Shown here piece after piece: positions 44,691 to 56,135 of a stretch of 64,000 bases of DNA. Position numbers and translations under genes: made by a program. Position 1 is the stretch's first letter; each line of letters starts with the position of its first letter. The DNA lies in the NCBI RefSeq assembly GCF_004359515.1, contig NZ_SCWD01000002.1, positions 186,001-250,000 of the forward strand, in the 5' to 3' direction. The DNA is from Macrococcus carouselicus (GTDB taxonomy: Bacteria > Bacillota > Bacilli > Staphylococcales > Staphylococcaceae). Under the pieces are notes generated by a model. It had not been told where the DNA came from and searched no databases. It saw only the letters and a list, made by a program, of their open reading frames with translations.

Positions 44691-46028
44691 ATGAAGAATT
44701 ATTTCAAATTCGATGAACTCGGCACTAATTATAAGCGTGAAATACTCGGTGGTCTTACTACTTTCCTCTCAATGGCTTATATTCTTGCAGTCAACCCTGC
44801 GATGCTTTCATTACAAGGGGTGGAAGGCATTCCTGATTCAATGCGCATGGATGCAGGTGCAGTATTCGTCGCAACCATTCTTGCCTCTATCGTCGGCTGT
44901 CTGTTCATGGGCCTGATTGCGAATTACCCGATCGCGCTCGCGCCTGGTATGGGACTGAATGCATTCTTCGCGTTCACGGTCGTTCTGACTTACGGTATTC
45001 CTTGGCAGATCGGTCTGACAGGCGTGCTTTTCTCAGGGATGATCTTCGCACTCTTAACAATGAGCGGCTGGCGCGAAACAATTATCAATGCGATACCGTT
45101 TGAACTGAAAATGGCGGTCTCTGCAGGCATCGGTCTTTTCATCACCTTTGTCGGATTAAAAGGGGCGGGGATTGTTGCGCCAAGTGAAGCGACGTTGGTG
45201 ACCATCGGTAATATTCATGACCCGCATGTCTTACTTGCAGTGGCCGGTATTCTATTAACTGTCATTCTGATGGCACGTAAGGTACCCGGCAGCATCTTTA
45301 TCGGCATGGTACTGACGGCTATCTTCGGTATGATCTTCGGTCTGATTGACCCACCGAAACATATTGTCAGCCAGATTCCAAGTGTTGAACCGACATTCGG
45401 GAAAGCATTTGAAGCGTTTCAAGATCCAGGTCAGTTATTAACAGGGCATTTCCTTGCAGTCGTTCTGACATTTCTTTTCATTGATTTCTTTGATACAGCA
45501 GGCACATTAGTTGCTGTAGCGAACCAAGCTGGATTTGTTAAAGACAACAAACTGCCTCGTGCAGGTCGTGCATTATTTGCCGATTCTCTCGCTACAATGA
45601 CTGGAGCAGTCTTCGGTACTTCAACAACAACTTCTTATATTGAATCATCAGCAGGTGTAGCAGTCGGTGCACGTACCGGCTTTGCGAGTGTAGTGACAGC
45701 CCTTTGCTTTGCATTAGCGTTATTCTTCTCTCCGCTGATGGCTGTCGTGACCAGTGCAGTAACCGCACCGGCGCTTGTCATCGTCGGGGTGCTCATGGTC
45801 TCCAACTTAAGTAAAATTGAGTGGGACCGCTTTGAGATTGCTGTACCGGCATTTCTGACGATGATCATGATGCCGCTGACATATTCAATCGCAACAGGTA
45901 TCGCATGTGGTTTTATCTTCTATCCGATTACCATGATAATGGCCGGCAGAAGAAAAGAGATTCATCCTATTATGTATGTGCTCTTTATCGTCTTCGTCCT
46001 TTATTTCATCTTTGTACAACATTCATAG
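44691..46028 (+). CDS. pbuG: NCS2-family guanine/hypoxanthine permease
   Basis: A 445-residue, 14-segment permease of the AzgA/PbuG branch. Marker segments are GGLTTFLSMAYILAVNPAML near the start, ALAPGMGLNAFFAF near 82-95, DFFDTAGTLVAVANQAG near 265-281 and the GTSTTTSYIESSAGVAVGART segment. It imports hypoxanthine, guanine or adenine with protons. Candidate PurR boxes suggest repression when purines are plentiful. AAGGAG precedes the ATG. Confidence 0.9.
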   Translation: MKNYFKFDELGTNYKREILGGLTTFLSMAYILAVNPAMLSLQGVEGIPDSMRMDAGAVFVATILASIVGCLFMGLIANYPIALAPGMGLNAFFAFTVVLTYGIPWQIGLTGVLFSGMIFALLTMSGWRETIINAIPFELKMAVSAGIGLFITFVGLKGAGIVAPSEATLVTIGNIHDPHVLLAVAGILLTVILMARKVPGSIFIGMVLTAIFGMIFGLIDPPKHIVSQIPSVEPTFGKAFEAFQDPGQLLTGHFLAVVLTFLFIDFFDTAGTLVAVANQAGFVKDNKLPRAGRALFADSLATMTGAVFGTSTTTSYIESSAGVAVGARTGFASVVTALCFALALFFSPLMAVVTSAVTAPALVIVGVLMVSNLSKIEWDRFEIAVPAFLTMIMMPLTYSIATGIACGFIFYPITMIMAGRRKEIHPIMYVLFIVFVLYFIFVQHS

Positions 46029-46029
46029 G

Positions 46030-46052
46030 AATGGCTGCGGCCATTCTTTTTA
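46030..46052 (+). terminator. terminator of pbuG
   Basis: AATGGC and GCCATT around TGCG, followed by CTTTTTATA. Confidence 0.75.
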
Positions 46053-46067
46053 TATGCCTGAAAGGGT

Positions 46068-46106
46068 GAGTTATGAGCGATAAACGGAAAATATCGTTCA
46101 TAACTC
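46068..46106. repeat. palindromic repeat, copy 1
   Basis: A 39-base element: GAGTTATGAGCGATA, loop AACGGAAAA, then TATCGTTCATAACTC, a 15-bp stem with one G-T pair. Copy 2 lies 24 bases further on. Confidence 0.85.
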
Positions 46107-46130
46107 AAACAAAAGAGGTGCATCAGCAGC

Positions 46131-46165
46131 GTTATGATCGATAAACGGAAAATATCGCTCATAAC
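46131..46165. repeat. palindromic repeat, copy 2
   Basis: Same core and identical loop as copy 1: GTTATGATCGATA, AACGGAAAA, TATCGCTCATAAC; one internal mismatch in the stem (T against C). Outer bases differ from copy 1. Confidence 0.85.
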
Positions 46166-46189
46166 TTTCGCATCTATTAACCTATGACA

Positions 46190-46229
46190 AAAAATCGACT
46201 ATCCTCTATAAAGGATAGTCGATTTTTTT
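46190..46229. terminator. bidirectional terminator upstream of the membrane protein gene end
   Basis: AAAATCGACTATCC and GGATAGTCGATTTT around an 8-base loop, with A- and T-runs on both sides. Confidence 0.9.
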
Positions 46230-46233
46230 GTTC

Positions 46234-46623
46234 TTATCTTCTATTAACGGTTTTGTCGGTATCGCCACCGTAATAGACATGCGTGTTACCTACCTGGTTC
46301 GGCAATGACATCACACGAATGATGAAGTAGATCAGAATAAGACTCATCACCCAGTGCAGAATCATCGCCACAAATGGAACGATAGCAATGATGCTGAAGA
46401 CAATTCCTATCAGCGGCACCCATAAGAGCTCTTTGGAGCGCCCGTAGCGGTCCGCAAGCATCACGGCAAGCATGATGCCATAAATCAGAATACTTATGCC
46501 GAGTGGCGCCCAGGCGAGCGATAAAACGTAGGAGCCACCGATGACCGGTAGACCGAAAAATGCTTCACGCATCAATGCAATAATACCTAGAACTAAAAAT
46601 ACAACACGAAATGAGCTTTTCAT
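46234..46623 (-). CDS. 129-residue membrane protein (hypothetical)
   Basis: Four hydrophobic segments spread over residues 5-105, then a polar tail ending GNTHVYYGGDTDKTVNRR. No family recognised. It ends at a strong bidirectional terminator and is divergent from the ribosomal operon. Confidence 0.68.
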   Translation of the reverse strand: MKSSFRVVFLVLGIIALMREAFFGLPVIGGSYVLSLAWAPLGISILIYGIMLAVMLADRYGRSKELLWVPLIGIVFSIIAIVPFVAMILHWVMSLILIYFIIRVMSLPNQVGNTHVYYGGDTDKTVNRR

Positions 46624-46725
46624 TCAATAACCTTCTTGTTTATCCTCTTCCATCCACAGTGTCTCTTTCTAATGGAAGATACTTCTATTATACTATGATT
46701 TATAAAAATCCTTAATTACAACGAC

Positions 46726-46754
46726 TTGCGCCTGCCCGCCATAATCGGTAGAAT
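46726..46754 (+). promoter_or_regulatory. upstream promoter of the S10 operon
   Basis: TTGCGC (46726-46731), 17-base spacer, TAGAAT (46749-46754). Confidence 0.55.
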
Positions 46755-46801
46755 ATAAAAATACGGTTTGAAAATAATTTCAACATTTATAGTGTAAAGT
46801 G

Positions 46802-46830
46802 TTGATTTTTACAGTGAAGTCCTGTATTAT
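46802..46830 (+). promoter_or_regulatory. main promoter of the S10 operon
   Basis: TTGATT (46802-46807), 17-base spacer, TATTAT (46825-46830); transcription would start near 46837 and give a 130-base leader. Confidence 0.75.
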
Positions 46831-46854
46831 ATCTACTGTTGGACTTTTAAAAGC

Positions 46855-47278
<424 letters not shown>

Positions 47279-47303
47279 TTTAAAGTAGGAGGTGCGACTT
47301 TCG

Positions 47304-47966
47304 ATGACCAAAGGAATCTTAGGAAGAAAAGTGGGAATGACTCAAGTATTCGCTGAAAACGGTGAGTTAATTCCAGTAACTGTAGTAGAAGCAGCACAAA
47401 ACGTTGTATTACAAAAGAAAACCGAAGAAGTTGATGGTTACTCATCAGTTCAGATCGGTTTTGAAGACAAACAAGCATACAAAAAAGACCGCAAGTCTAA
47501 TAAATATGCAACTAAGCCAGCTGAAGGCCATGCTAAAAAAGCGGGCACAGCGCCTAAGCGCTTCATTCGTGAATTCAGAAACGTAGACGCTTCTGAATAC
47601 GAAGTAGGTCAAGAAGTCACTGTGGATGCATTCCAGACTGGTGACATCGTTGACGTGACGGCAACTTCAAAAGGTAAAGGTTTCCAAGGCGCTATTAAAC
47701 GCCACGGACAGTCACGTGGACCAATGAGTCACGGTTCTCGTTACCACAGACGCCCAGGTTCAATGGGTATGGCATCTGACGCTTCTAAAGTATTTAAAGG
47801 TAAAGCATTACCAGGCCGTATGGGCGGTAATACTGTTACAATGCAAAACTTGGAAATCGTTAAAGTTGATGTTGAGAACAACGTTATCTTAGTTAAAGGT
47901 AATGTGCCAGGACCTAAAAAAGGATTAGTTAAAATCCAGACTTCAATTAAAAAAGGCAATAAATAA
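47304..47966 (+). CDS. rplC: 50S ribosomal protein L3
   Basis: 220 residues from the ATG at 47304, starting [16 protein letters not shown]; the GTG 4 codons earlier is inside the ribosome binding region. The central [18 protein letters not shown] loop reaches the peptidyl-transferase region. L3 helps start 50S assembly. Confidence 0.97.
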   Translation: MTKGILGRKVGMTQVFAENGELIPVTVVEAAQNVVLQKKTEEVDGYSSVQIGFEDKQAYKKDRKSNKYATKPAEGHAKKAGTAPKRFIREFRNVDASEYEVGQEVTVDAFQTGDIVDVTATSKGKGFQGAIKRHGQSRGPMSHGSRYHRRPGSMGMASDASKVFKGKALPGRMGGNTVTMQNLEIVKVDVENNVILVKGNVPGPKKGLVKIQTSIKKGNK

Positions 47967-47990
47967 TAGCTGAAAGGAGGACATAGCATA

Positions 47991-48614
47991 ATGGCTAATT
48001 ATGATGTATTAAAAGTAGATGGATCTAAAGCAGGTTCAATCGAATTAAACGATAACGTATTCGGTATCGAACCTAATCAACATGTTTTATTCGAAGCAAT
48101 CAATCTTCAACGTGCTTCACTTCGTCAAGGGACTCACTCTGTTAAAAACCGTTCAGCGGTAAGCGGTGGTGGACGTAAACCTTGGAAACAAAAAGGAACT
48201 GGTCGTGCGCGTCAAGGTACAATCCGTGCGCCACAATGGCGTGGTGGTGGTATCGTATTCGGACCGACACCAAGAAGCTACTCTTACAAAATGCCTAAGA
48301 AGATGCGTCGTTTAGCACTTCGCTCAGCATTATCAGCTAAAGTAAGAGACAACGAATTCGCAGTGCTTGATGCATTAACATTCGATGCACCAAAAACAAA
48401 AGAATTCAAAGCAATGACAACAACACTTGAATTACCAAGAAAAGTACTTTTCGTTATCGACGCTGAAGATGTCAACGTATTCTTATCAGCTCGTAACATC
48501 CCTGGTGTGACAGTTGTTACTACAACTGGCCTGAACGTTCTTGATATCGTTCATGCTAACAAAGTGGTCATGACTCAAGCAGCAGTTCAAAAAGTAGAGG
48601 AGGTGCTCGGTTAA
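47991..48614 (+). CDS. rplD: 50S ribosomal protein L4
   Basis: 207 residues. The extended loop that lines the exit tunnel is visible as [20 protein letters not shown] near 64-83, where macrolide-resistance changes occur in other species; no change is apparent by eye. Its last base is shared with the rplW ATG. Confidence 0.97.
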   Translation: MANYDVLKVDGSKAGSIELNDNVFGIEPNQHVLFEAINLQRASLRQGTHSVKNRSAVSGGGRKPWKQKGTGRARQGTIRAPQWRGGGIVFGPTPRSYSYKMPKKMRRLALRSALSAKVRDNEFAVLDALTFDAPKTKEFKAMTTTLELPRKVLFVIDAEDVNVFLSARNIPGVTVVTTTGLNVLDIVHANKVVMTQAAVQKVEEVLG

Positions 48615-48889
48615 TGGAAGCTCGCGATATCATTAAGCGCCCCGTTATTACTGAACGTTCATCTGAGCAGATGGCTGACGAGAAATACACATTCGATGTA
48701 GACACTCGCGCTAACAAAACTCAAATCAAAATTGCGATCGAAGAAATCTTCGATGTAAAAGTTGATAAAGTGAATGTCATGAACTACAAAGCGAAAAAGA
48801 AACGTGTGGGCCGCTACACTGGCTACACAAATAAAAGAAGAAAAGCAATCGTAACATTAAAAGAAGGAACAATCGATTTCTTCAACTAA
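48614..48889 (+). CDS. rplW: 50S ribosomal protein L23
   Basis: 91 residues, starting [16 protein letters not shown] and containing [19 protein letters not shown]23 lies at the tunnel exit and docks trigger factor and the SRP. Start overlaps the rplD stop by one base. Confidence 0.97.
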   Translation: MEARDIIKRPVITERSSEQMADEKYTFDVDTRANKTQIKIAIEEIFDVKVDKVNVMNYKAKKKRVGRYTGYTNKRRKAIVTLKEGTIDFFN

Positions 48890-48924
48890 AATAAACCATT
48901 TACCATTAAGGAGGTAAAACGACA

Positions 48925-49755
48925 ATGGCAATTAAACATTATAAGCCAATTACAAACGGTCGTCGTAATATGACAAGTTCAGATTTCGCTGAAATTACGT
49001 CAACGTCACCTGAAAAGTCATTACTTGAGCCCCTTCCGAGAAAAGCGGGCCGTAACAACCAAGGTAAACTGACAGTTCGTCACAGAGGTGGCGGTCATAA
49101 ACGTCAATACCGTATCATTGATTTCAAACGTAACAAAGACGGTATTCCAGGTAAAGTTGCGACGATCGAGTACGATCCAAACCGTTCAGCAAATATCGCA
49201 TTAATCCACTATCTTGATGGTGAAAAACGTTATATCATCGCGCCTAAAGGCTTAGTTGTAGGTCAAGAAATCAACAACGGTCCAGAAGCAGATATCAAAG
49301 TCGGTAACGCATTACCACTTATCAACATCCCAGTCGGTACAGTTATCCACAATATCGAATTAAAACCAGGTAAAGGTGGTCAGCTTGTACGTTCAGCTGG
49401 TACATCTGCTCAAGTACTTGGTAAAGAAGGTAAATACGTTCTTGTTCGTCTTAAATCAGGCGAAGTTCGTATGATCCTATCCACTTGCCGTGCGACTATC
49501 GGTCAGGTCGGTAACGAACAGCACGAACTGATCAACATCGGTAAAGCCGGTCGTTCTAGATGGCTGGGCAAACGTCCTACAGTCCGTGGTTCTGTAATGA
49601 ACCCTAACGATCACCCACACGGTGGTGGTGAAGGACGTACTTCAATCGGTCGTAAATCACCAATGTCTCCATGGGGTAAACCAACGCTTGGTAAGAAAAC
49701 TCGTAAGAAGAAAAACAGTTCTAACAAACTTATCGTTCGTGGACGTAAGAAATAA
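48925..49755 (+). CDS. rplB: 50S ribosomal protein L2
   Basis: 276 residues with [16 protein letters not shown] near 50-65 and the conserved [20 protein letters not shown] near the C-terminus, which includes the histidine close to the peptidyl-transferase centre. A strong GGAGG precedes the ATG. Confidence 0.98.
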   Translation: MAIKHYKPITNGRRNMTSSDFAEITSTSPEKSLLEPLPRKAGRNNQGKLTVRHRGGGHKRQYRIIDFKRNKDGIPGKVATIEYDPNRSANIALIHYLDGEKRYIIAPKGLVVGQEINNGPEADIKVGNALPLINIPVGTVIHNIELKPGKGGQLVRSAGTSAQVLGKEGKYVLVRLKSGEVRMILSTCRATIGQVGNEQHELINIGKAGRSRWLGKRPTVRGSVMNPNDHPHGGGEGRTSIGRKSPMSPWGKPTLGKKTRKKKNSSNKLIVRGRKK

Positions 49756-49766
49756 TAAAATCAACT

Positions 49767-49799
49767 TGCTGACTGCGGCATGAGCCGCAGTGTACAGCA
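49767..49799 (+). other. stable hairpin between rplB and rpsS
   Basis: ACTGCGGC (49772-49779) and GCCGCAGT (49784-49791) pair around ATGA, and TGCTG / CAGCA extend the stem beyond a small bulge. No T-run follows, so it is not a standard terminator; it may protect or process the long mRNA. Confidence 0.6.
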
Positions 49800-49820
49800 G
49801 GATAAGAGGGAGGCGCCACA

Positions 49821-50099
49821 ATGGCTCGTAGTCTTAAAAAAGGACCTTTCGTTGATGATCACTTAATGAAAAAAGTTGAGGCAATGGAAGCAAATTCAAA
49901 AAAATCAGTAATTAAAACTTGGTCTCGTCGCTCTACAATTTTCCCTAACTTCATCGGCCACACAATCGCAGTATACGATGGACGTAAACACGTACCTGTA
50001 TTCGTAACTGAAGATATGGTTGGACACAAATTAGGCGAATTCGCACCTACACGTACTTACAAAGGTCACGGTGCAGACGACAAGAAAACTAAACGCTAA
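49821..50099 (+). CDS. rpsS: 30S ribosomal protein S19
   Basis: 92 residues, starting [18 protein letters not shown] and containing [19 protein letters not shown]. It binds 16S rRNA in the head with S13. GGGAGG precedes the ATG after a 65-base gap with a hairpin. Confidence 0.98.
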   Translation: MARSLKKGPFVDDHLMKKVEAMEANSKKSVIKTWSRRSTIFPNFIGHTIAVYDGRKHVPVFVTEDMVGHKLGEFAPTRTYKGHGADDKKTKR

Positions 50100-50123
50100 T
50101 TTCATATTTAAGGAGGAAAAACA

Positions 50124-50465
50124 ATGGAAGCAAAAGCGGTAGCAAGAACAATCCGTATCGCACCTCGTAAAGTGAGATTAGTTTTAGATCTTATCCGAGG
50201 TAAAGAAGTTGGCGAAGCAATTGCCATCTTAAAATTAACAAACAAAGCATCTTCACCAGTAGTAGAGAAGTTATTGATGTCAGCTTTAGCAAATGCTGAG
50301 CACAACTATGACATGAACATCGACACTTTAGTAGTTAAAGAAGCTTACGCTAACGAAGGACCGACATTAAAACGTTTCCGCCCACGTGCACAAGGCCGTG
50401 CGAGCGCGATCAACAAACGTACTAGTCACATCACTCTCGTCGTAGCAGACAAAGAAGCTAAATAA
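50124..50465 (+). CDS. rplV: 50S ribosomal protein L22
   Basis: 113 residues with [17 protein letters not shown] near 11-27 and the tunnel loop [19 protein letters not shown] near 84-102. It is a few residues shorter at the N-terminus than I recall for Staphylococcus aureus (117). Confidence 0.97.
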   Translation: MEAKAVARTIRIAPRKVRLVLDLIRGKEVGEAIAILKLTNKASSPVVEKLLMSALANAEHNYDMNIDTLVVKEAYANEGPTLKRFRPRAQGRASAINKRTSHITLVVADKEAK

Positions 50466-50492
50466 TTAATATCTCATTAAGGAGGGAATACA

Positions 50493-51146
50493 GTGGGTCA
50501 AAAAATTAATCCTATCGGACTTCGTGTCGGTATCATCCGCGACTGGGATGCGAAATGGTATGCAGAAAAAGATTTCGCTACTCTGTTACACGAAGACTTA
50601 AAAATTCGTAAATATATCGCAGAAAACTTAAAAGACGCTTCTGTTTCTCGTGTAGAAATCGAACGTGCAGCTAATCGCGTCAACATCGCTATCCACACTG
50701 GTAAACCAGGTATGGTTATCGGTAAAGGCGGTTCTGAAATCGAAAAATTACGTAACAGCTTAAACTCATTAACGGGTAAACGTGTACACATCAACGTTGT
50801 TGAAATCAAGAAGGTTGATATGGATGCAACATTAGTTGCTGAAAACATCGCTCGTCAATTAGAAAACCGTGCGTCATTCCGTCGTACACAGAAACAGGCA
50901 ATCCAACGCGCGATGAAACTTGGCGCTAAAGGTATCAAAACTCAAGTATCAGGTCGTTTAGGTGGTGCGGATATCGCACGTGCTGAGCAATATTCAGAAG
51001 GAACTGTTCCACTTCATACATTACGTGCTGACATCGATTACGCACACGCTGAAGCAGACACTACTTATGGTAAATTAGGTGTTAAAGTATGGATTTACCG
51101 TGGAGAAGTTCTTCCTACTAAGAAGTCTAGTGAAGGAGGAAAATAA
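50493..51146 (+). CDS. rpsC: 30S ribosomal protein S3
   Basis: 217 residues, GTG start with AAGGAGGG. The KH domain motif is [15 protein letters not shown] near 73-87. S3 forms part of the mRNA entry helicase site. Confidence 0.97.
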   Translation: MGQKINPIGLRVGIIRDWDAKWYAEKDFATLLHEDLKIRKYIAENLKDASVSRVEIERAANRVNIAIHTGKPGMVIGKGGSEIEKLRNSLNSLTGKRVHINVVEIKKVDMDATLVAENIARQLENRASFRRTQKQAIQRAMKLGAKGIKTQVSGRLGGADIARAEQYSEGTVPLHTLRADIDYAHAEADTTYGKLGVKVWIYRGEVLPTKKSSEGGK

Positions 51147-51148
51147 TA

Positions 51149-51583
51149 ATGTTATTACCGAAACGTGTAAAATACCGTCGTCAACATAGACCTAAAACAA
51201 CAGGACGTTCAAAAGGCGGAAATGAAGTAACATTTGGTGAATATGGTTTACAGGCAACGACAGCTGCTTGGATCACATCACGTCAAATCGAATCTGCCCG
51301 TATCGCAATGACTCGTTATATGAAACGTGGCGGAAAAGTCTGGATCAAAATTTTCCCACATACACCATATACTAAAAAACCTTTAGAAGTCCGTATGGGT
51401 TCTGGTAAAGGTGCTGTTGAAGGTTGGGTAGCAGTAGTTAAGCCTGGACGTATTATGTTCGAAATCGCTGGTGTTCCAGAAGAAACAGCTCGCGAAGCAT
51501 TACGTTTAGCATCTCACAAACTTCCAGTGAAAACTAAGTTTGTAAAACGTGAAGAATTGGGTGGTGACACAAATGAAAGCTAA
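51149..51583 (+). CDS. rplP: 50S ribosomal protein L16
   Basis: 144 residues, starting [20 protein letters not shown]. Contacts the A-site tRNA region of 23S rRNA. It starts 2 bases after rpsC and overlaps rpmC by 11 bases. Confidence 0.97.
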   Translation: MLLPKRVKYRRQHRPKTTGRSKGGNEVTFGEYGLQATTAAWITSRQIESARIAMTRYMKRGGKVWIKIFPHTPYTKKPLEVRMGSGKGAVEGWVAVVKPGRIMFEIAGVPEETAREALRLASHKLPVKTKFVKREELGGDTNES

Positions 51584-51785
51584 GGAAATTAGAGATTTAA
51601 CCACTTCTGAAATTGAATCAAAAGTAAAAGCGCTTAAAGAGGAACTTTTCAACCTACGCTTTCAGTTAGCTACAGGTCAACTTGAAAATACAGCACGTAT
51701 TCGTGAAGTAAAGAAATCAATCGCGCGAATGAAAACTGTTGTACGTGCAAGAGAAATTGAGCAACAAAAAACTGAACAAAAATAA
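51573..51785 (+). CDS. rpmC: 50S ribosomal protein L29
   Basis: 70 residues from the ATG at 51573 ([20 protein letters not shown]), with GGGTGGTG upstream inside rplP. The longer in-frame extension overlaps rplP and is not used. Helical protein beside the tunnel exit. Confidence 0.96.
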   Translation: MKAKEIRDLTTSEIESKVKALKEELFNLRFQLATGQLENTARIREVKKSIARMKTVVRAREIEQQKTEQK

Positions 51786-51807
51786 TTGAAAAGAGGAGGA
51801 CACTCGA

Positions 51808-52071
51808 GTGAGCGAAAGAAATGACCGCAAAGTTTACACTGGTAAAGTTGTATCTGATAAAATGGATAAAACAATTACAGTTTCAGTTGAAACTTACAAA
51901 ACACATTCTTTATATGGCAAACGTATCAAGTATACAAAAAAATATAAAGCACATGATGAAAACAATACAGCTAAAATGGGCGATATCGTAAGAATTATGG
52001 AAACACGTCCTTTATCAGCTACGAAACGCTTCCGATTAGTTGAAGTAGTTGAAGAATCAATCATTATTTAA
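51808..52071 (+). CDS. rpsQ: 30S ribosomal protein S17
   Basis: 87 residues, GTG start with GAGGAGGA. The OB-fold motif [17 protein letters not shown] is at 12-28. Early 30S assembly protein. Confidence 0.97.
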   Translation: MSERNDRKVYTGKVVSDKMDKTITVSVETYKTHSLYGKRIKYTKKYKAHDENNTAKMGDIVRIMETRPLSATKRFRLVEVVEESIII

Positions 52072-52094
52072 TCATTAATAGATAAAGGAGGTAA

Positions 52095-52469
<375 letters not shown>

Positions 52470-52495
52470 TTTTTAGAAAGAGGAGGTGTCCCGGC

Positions 52496-52801
52496 ATGCA
52501 TGTAAAAAAAGGCGACAAAGTTATCGTTATCACAGGTAAAGATAAAGGTAAAACAGGAACTGTAATTGAAGCACTTCCTAAAAAAGATCGCGTTGTAGTT
52601 GAAGGTGTCAACATCATCAAAAAACATCAGAAACCAACACAGATGAATCCTGAAGGCGGAATCGAAGAGCGCGAAGCTGCGATTCACGTATCTAACGTTA
52701 TGTTACTGGATCCTAAAACGAACCAACCAACACGTGTCGGCTACAAAGTAGAAGACGGTAAGAAAGTCCGTGTTGCTAAAAAGTCTGGAGAAATCATTTA
52801 A
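52496..52801 (+). CDS. rplX: 50S ribosomal protein L24
   Basis: 101 residues; KOW motif [20 protein letters not shown] at 4-23. Assembly initiator of the 50S subunit. GAGGAGGTG precedes the ATG. Confidence 0.97.
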   Translation: MHVKKGDKVIVITGKDKGKTGTVIEALPKKDRVVVEGVNIIKKHQKPTQMNPEGGIEEREAAIHVSNVMLLDPKTNQPTRVGYKVEDGKKVRVAKKSGEII

Positions 52802-52825
52802 TAATCTTGGAAGGAGGTTCTCACT

Positions 52826-53365
52826 TTGACTCGTTTAAAAGAAAAGTTCAATAATGAAATTACACCTGAGCTGATGAAGAAGTTCAACTATGCATCAGTG
52901 ATGGAAGTACCAAAAATCGAAAAAATCGTTGTGAATATGGGTATCGGTGATGCTGTTCAGAACTCTAAAGTATTAGATACTGCGGTTGAAGAACTTCAGG
53001 CAATCACTGGTCAGAAACCAATGGTCACTAAAGCTAAAAAATCTATCGCGACATTCCGTCTGCGTGAAGGTATGCCTATCGGTGCGAAAGTAACGTTACG
53101 TGGTGAAAGAATGTACGAATTCTTCGACAAATTAGTTAATGTATCTTTACCTCGTGTACGTGACTTCCGTGGTATCTCAAACAAAGCGTTTGATGGCCGT
53201 GGTAACTACACACTGGGTGTTAAAGAACAATTAATCTTCCCTGAAATTGACTACGATAAAGTAAGTAAAGTACGAGGAATGGATATCGTTATCGTTACAA
53301 CGGCTAACACTGACGAGGAAGCTCGTGAATTGTTAACTCAATTCGGTATGCCATTTCAAAAGTAA
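52826..53365 (+). CDS. rplE: 50S ribosomal protein L5
   Basis: 179 residues from a TTG start with GGAAGGAGGT 6 bases before it. Contains the conserved [17 protein letters not shown] end. It binds 5S rRNA and contacts P-site tRNA. Confidence 0.97.
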   Translation: MTRLKEKFNNEITPELMKKFNYASVMEVPKIEKIVVNMGIGDAVQNSKVLDTAVEELQAITGQKPMVTKAKKSIATFRLREGMPIGAKVTLRGERMYEFFDKLVNVSLPRVRDFRGISNKAFDGRGNYTLGVKEQLIFPEIDYDKVSKVRGMDIVIVTTANTDEEARELLTQFGMPFQK

Positions 53366-53388
53366 TCTCTAATCTAATAGGAGGCTAA

Positions 53389-53580
<192 letters not shown>

Positions 53581-53610
53581 AATTAAAGAATTGAAAGGAG
53601 GATATTTTCA

Positions 53611-54009
53611 ATGACAATGTCAGATCCAATCGCAGATATGCTAACTCGCGTGCGTAACGCAAACATGGTACGTCACGAGAAATTAGAATTACCTGCATCA
53701 AACATCAAAAAAGAAATCGCTGAAATCCTTAAACGTGAAGGTTTCGTTAAAAGCGTAGAATATATCGAAGATGATAAACAAGGTGTTATCCGTATGTTCC
53801 TTAAATACGGTTCTAACAACGAACGTGTTATCACTGGTTTAAAACGTATCTCTAAACCTGGTTTACGTGTATACGCAAAAGCTGATGAGCTTCCTAAAGT
53901 ATTAAACGGTTTAGGTATCGCATTAGTGTCAACTTCTGAAGGTGTATTAACTGATAAAGAAGCGCGTCAACGTAACATCGGTGGAGAAGTATTAGCTTAC
54001 ATCTGGTAA
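53611..54009 (+). CDS. rpsH: 30S ribosomal protein S8
   Basis: 132 residues, with [16 protein letters not shown] near the start and the conserved [20 protein letters not shown] near the end. Central 16S rRNA binder. Confidence 0.98.
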   Translation: MTMSDPIADMLTRVRNANMVRHEKLELPASNIKKEIAEILKREGFVKSVEYIEDDKQGVIRMFLKYGSNNERVITGLKRISKPGLRVYAKADELPKVLNGLGIALVSTSEGVLTDKEARQRNIGGEVLAYIW

Positions 54010-54038
54010 GAATTAATTAAAGAAGGAGGTGCCGACAG

Positions 54039-54575
54039 ATGAGTCGTGTTGGTAAGAAAATCATTGATATCCCTGCTGGTGTAGAAATCAAAATCGATGG
54101 ACACACAATCACAGTCAAGGGTCCTAAAGGTGAATTAACAAATACATTTAACGAAGAAATGACTTATAACTTAGAAGATAACACTTTAGAAGTTGTTCGT
54201 CCTTCTGATTCTAAAGCACACAAAACAATCCATGGTACTACTCGTGCGTTAATCGCAAACATGGTTGAAGGCGTGTCAAAAGGTTTCGAAAAGAAACTTG
54301 AATTGATCGGGGTTGGTTACCGTGCGCAAATGCAAGGTAAGAACTTAATTCTTAACGTCGGATACTCTCACCCAGTTGAAATCGTCGCAGAAGACGGTAT
54401 CACATTATCTGTTGAGAAAAATACGAGCGTTAAAGTTGAAGGTATTTCAAAAGAGCGCGTAGGTGCGATCGCATCAAACATCCGTGCTACTCGTCCACCA
54501 GAACCTTATAAAGGTAAAGGTATCCGTTACGAAGGCGAATATGTTCGTCGTAAAGAAGGTAAAACTGGTAAGTAA
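54039..54575 (+). CDS. rplF: 50S ribosomal protein L6
   Basis: 178 residues, with [17 protein letters not shown] at the start and [20 protein letters not shown] near the end. Located near the factor-binding site. AAGGAGG lies before the ATG. Confidence 0.98.
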   Translation: MSRVGKKIIDIPAGVEIKIDGHTITVKGPKGELTNTFNEEMTYNLEDNTLEVVRPSDSKAHKTIHGTTRALIANMVEGVSKGFEKKLELIGVGYRAQMQGKNLILNVGYSHPVEIVAEDGITLSVEKNTSVKVEGISKERVGAIASNIRATRPPEPYKGKGIRYEGEYVRRKEGKTGK

Positions 54576-54602
54576 TCACTAACTTAAGAAAGGAGTATTC
54601 AC

Positions 54603-54959
54603 ATGATCGCTAAAATCGATAAGAACAAAGTACGTTTAAAAAGACATGCGCGTGTACGTAGCAGATTGACTGGTACGACAGAACGCCCTCGTTTAAACGT
54701 ATATCGTTCTAACAAACATATTTATGCTCAAGTAATTGATGACGCTCAAGGCGTGACAATTGCACAGGCATCTAGTCAACAATTAGGTTTAGATGCTACA
54801 TCAAACGTAGAAGCAGCTAAAAAAGTAGGCGAAGCAGTAGCGAAAGCAGCCGTAGAAAAAGGCATTACTGCAGTTGTATTTGACCGCGGAGGGTATTTAT
54901 ACCACGGACGTGTTCAAGCATTGGCTGAAGCAGCTCGTGAAAACGGACTTCAATTTTAA
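54603..54959 (+). CDS. rplR: 50S ribosomal protein L18
   Basis: 118 residues, with [20 protein letters not shown] and the C-terminal [20 protein letters not shown]. Binds 5S rRNA with L5. Confidence 0.97.
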   Translation: MIAKIDKNKVRLKRHARVRSRLTGTTERPRLNVYRSNKHIYAQVIDDAQGVTIAQASSQQLGLDATSNVEAAKKVGEAVAKAAVEKGITAVVFDRGGYLYHGRVQALAEAARENGLQF

Positions 54960-54977
54960 TAAAAGGAGGGACACTCA

Positions 54978-55475
54978 ATGCGTCGTGAAAGAGAAGCAAA
55001 AGAATTTGAAGAACGCGTAGTTACGATTAACCGTGTTTCTAAAGTAGTTAAGGGTGGACGTCGTATGCGTTTCACTGCACTTGTAGTCGTTGGAGATAAA
55101 AACGGTCGTGTCGGTTTCGGTACTGGTAAAGCACAAGAAGTACCAGAAGCGATCAAAAAAGCAATCGAAGATGCGAAGAAGAACTTAATCACTGTTCCTC
55201 GTGTTGAAGGTACAACACCTCACCAGGTAACAGGTCGTTTCGGTGCGGGTAGCGTATTAATCAAGCCTGCTGCACCTGGTACTGGGGTTATCGCTGGTGG
55301 TCCAGTTCGTGCCGTACTTGAACTTGCAGGTATCACTGATATCTTATCTAAATCTTTAGGTTCAAACACACCGATCAACATGGTTCGCGCTACTGTTGAA
55401 GGATTAAAAGAACTTAAAGTGGCTGAAGAAGTAGCACAATTACGTGGTAAAACAGTCGAAGAACTATTAAATTAA
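54978..55475 (+). CDS. rpsE: 30S ribosomal protein S5
   Basis: 165 residues with the double-stranded-RNA-type motif [18 protein letters not shown] and [18 protein letters not shown]. Shapes the mRNA entry site and decoding fidelity. Confidence 0.98.
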   Translation: MRREREAKEFEERVVTINRVSKVVKGGRRMRFTALVVVGDKNGRVGFGTGKAQEVPEAIKKAIEDAKKNLITVPRVEGTTPHQVTGRFGAGSVLIKPAAPGTGVIAGGPVRAVLELAGITDILSKSLGSNTPINMVRATVEGLKELKVAEEVAQLRGKTVEELLN

Positions 55476-55488
55476 GGAGGGCATACAA

Positions 55489-55668
55489 ATGGCTAAATTA
55501 CAAATTTCCCTCACTCGTAGTATCATCGGTCGTCCTGAAACACAACGTAAGACTGTTGCTGCTTTAGGTCTTAAAAAAATGCATCAGACAGTTGAAGTTG
55601 ATGACAACCCTGCGATTCGTGGGCAAATCAATAAAGTAAGTCACTTAGTGACAGTTAAAGAAGTATAA
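55489..55668 (+). CDS. rpmD: 50S ribosomal protein L30
   Basis: A 59-residue gene found by reading the gap between rpsE and rplO. It starts [20 protein letters not shown] and ends with [16 protein letters not shown], the L30 pattern. AAGGAGG lies 8 bases before the ATG. Confidence 0.97.
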   Translation: MAKLQISLTRSIIGRPETQRKTVAALGLKKMHQTVEVDDNPAIRGQINKVSHLVTVKEV

Positions 55669-55694
55669 TTATTAACAATTAAGGAGGTGCCGTA

Positions 55695-56135
55695 ATGAAA
55701 TTACATGAGATGAAACCTGTTGAAGGTGCTCGTAAAGAACGTAACCGTGTAGGCCGTGGTATGGCTTCAGGTAACGGTAAAACAAGTGGCCGTGGTCACG
55801 GTGGACAGAACTCTAGATCAGGCGGTGGCGTACGTTTAGGCTTCGAAGGTGGTCAATTACCATTATTCCGTCGTCTTCCAAAACGTGGTTTTACTAACAT
55901 CAACCGTAAAGAATATGCTATCGTTAACTTAAGCCAATTAGAACGTTTCGAAGAAGGTACTGAAATCACTCCAGCTTTATTGCTTGAAACTGGCGTTGTA
56001 AGTGCTGAAAAATCAGGAATCAAAATTCTTGGTAACGGTGAACTGTCTAAGAAGCTTACAGTAAAAGCTCATAAATTCTCAGCTTCAGCTATCGAAGCAA
56101 TTGAAAGTAAGGGCGGAACTCACGAGGTGATCTAA
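55695..56135 (+). CDS. rplO: 50S ribosomal protein L15
   Basis: 146 residues; glycine-rich N-terminal arm with [20 protein letters not shown]. Its stop shares one base with the secY ATG (TAATG), so the two are coupled. Confidence 0.98.
   Translation: MKLHEMKPVEGARKERNRVGRGMASGNGKTSGRGHGGQNSRSGGGVRLGFEGGQLPLFRRLPKRGFTNINRKEYAIVNLSQLERFEEGTEITPALLLETGVVSAEKSGIKILGNGELSKKLTVKAHKFSASAIEAIESKGGTHEVI

Noticed and set aside
46068-46165. Two-unit CRISPR array.
   Set aside because: Only two copies, both palindromic with inner loops, differing at the ends, and no cas genes.
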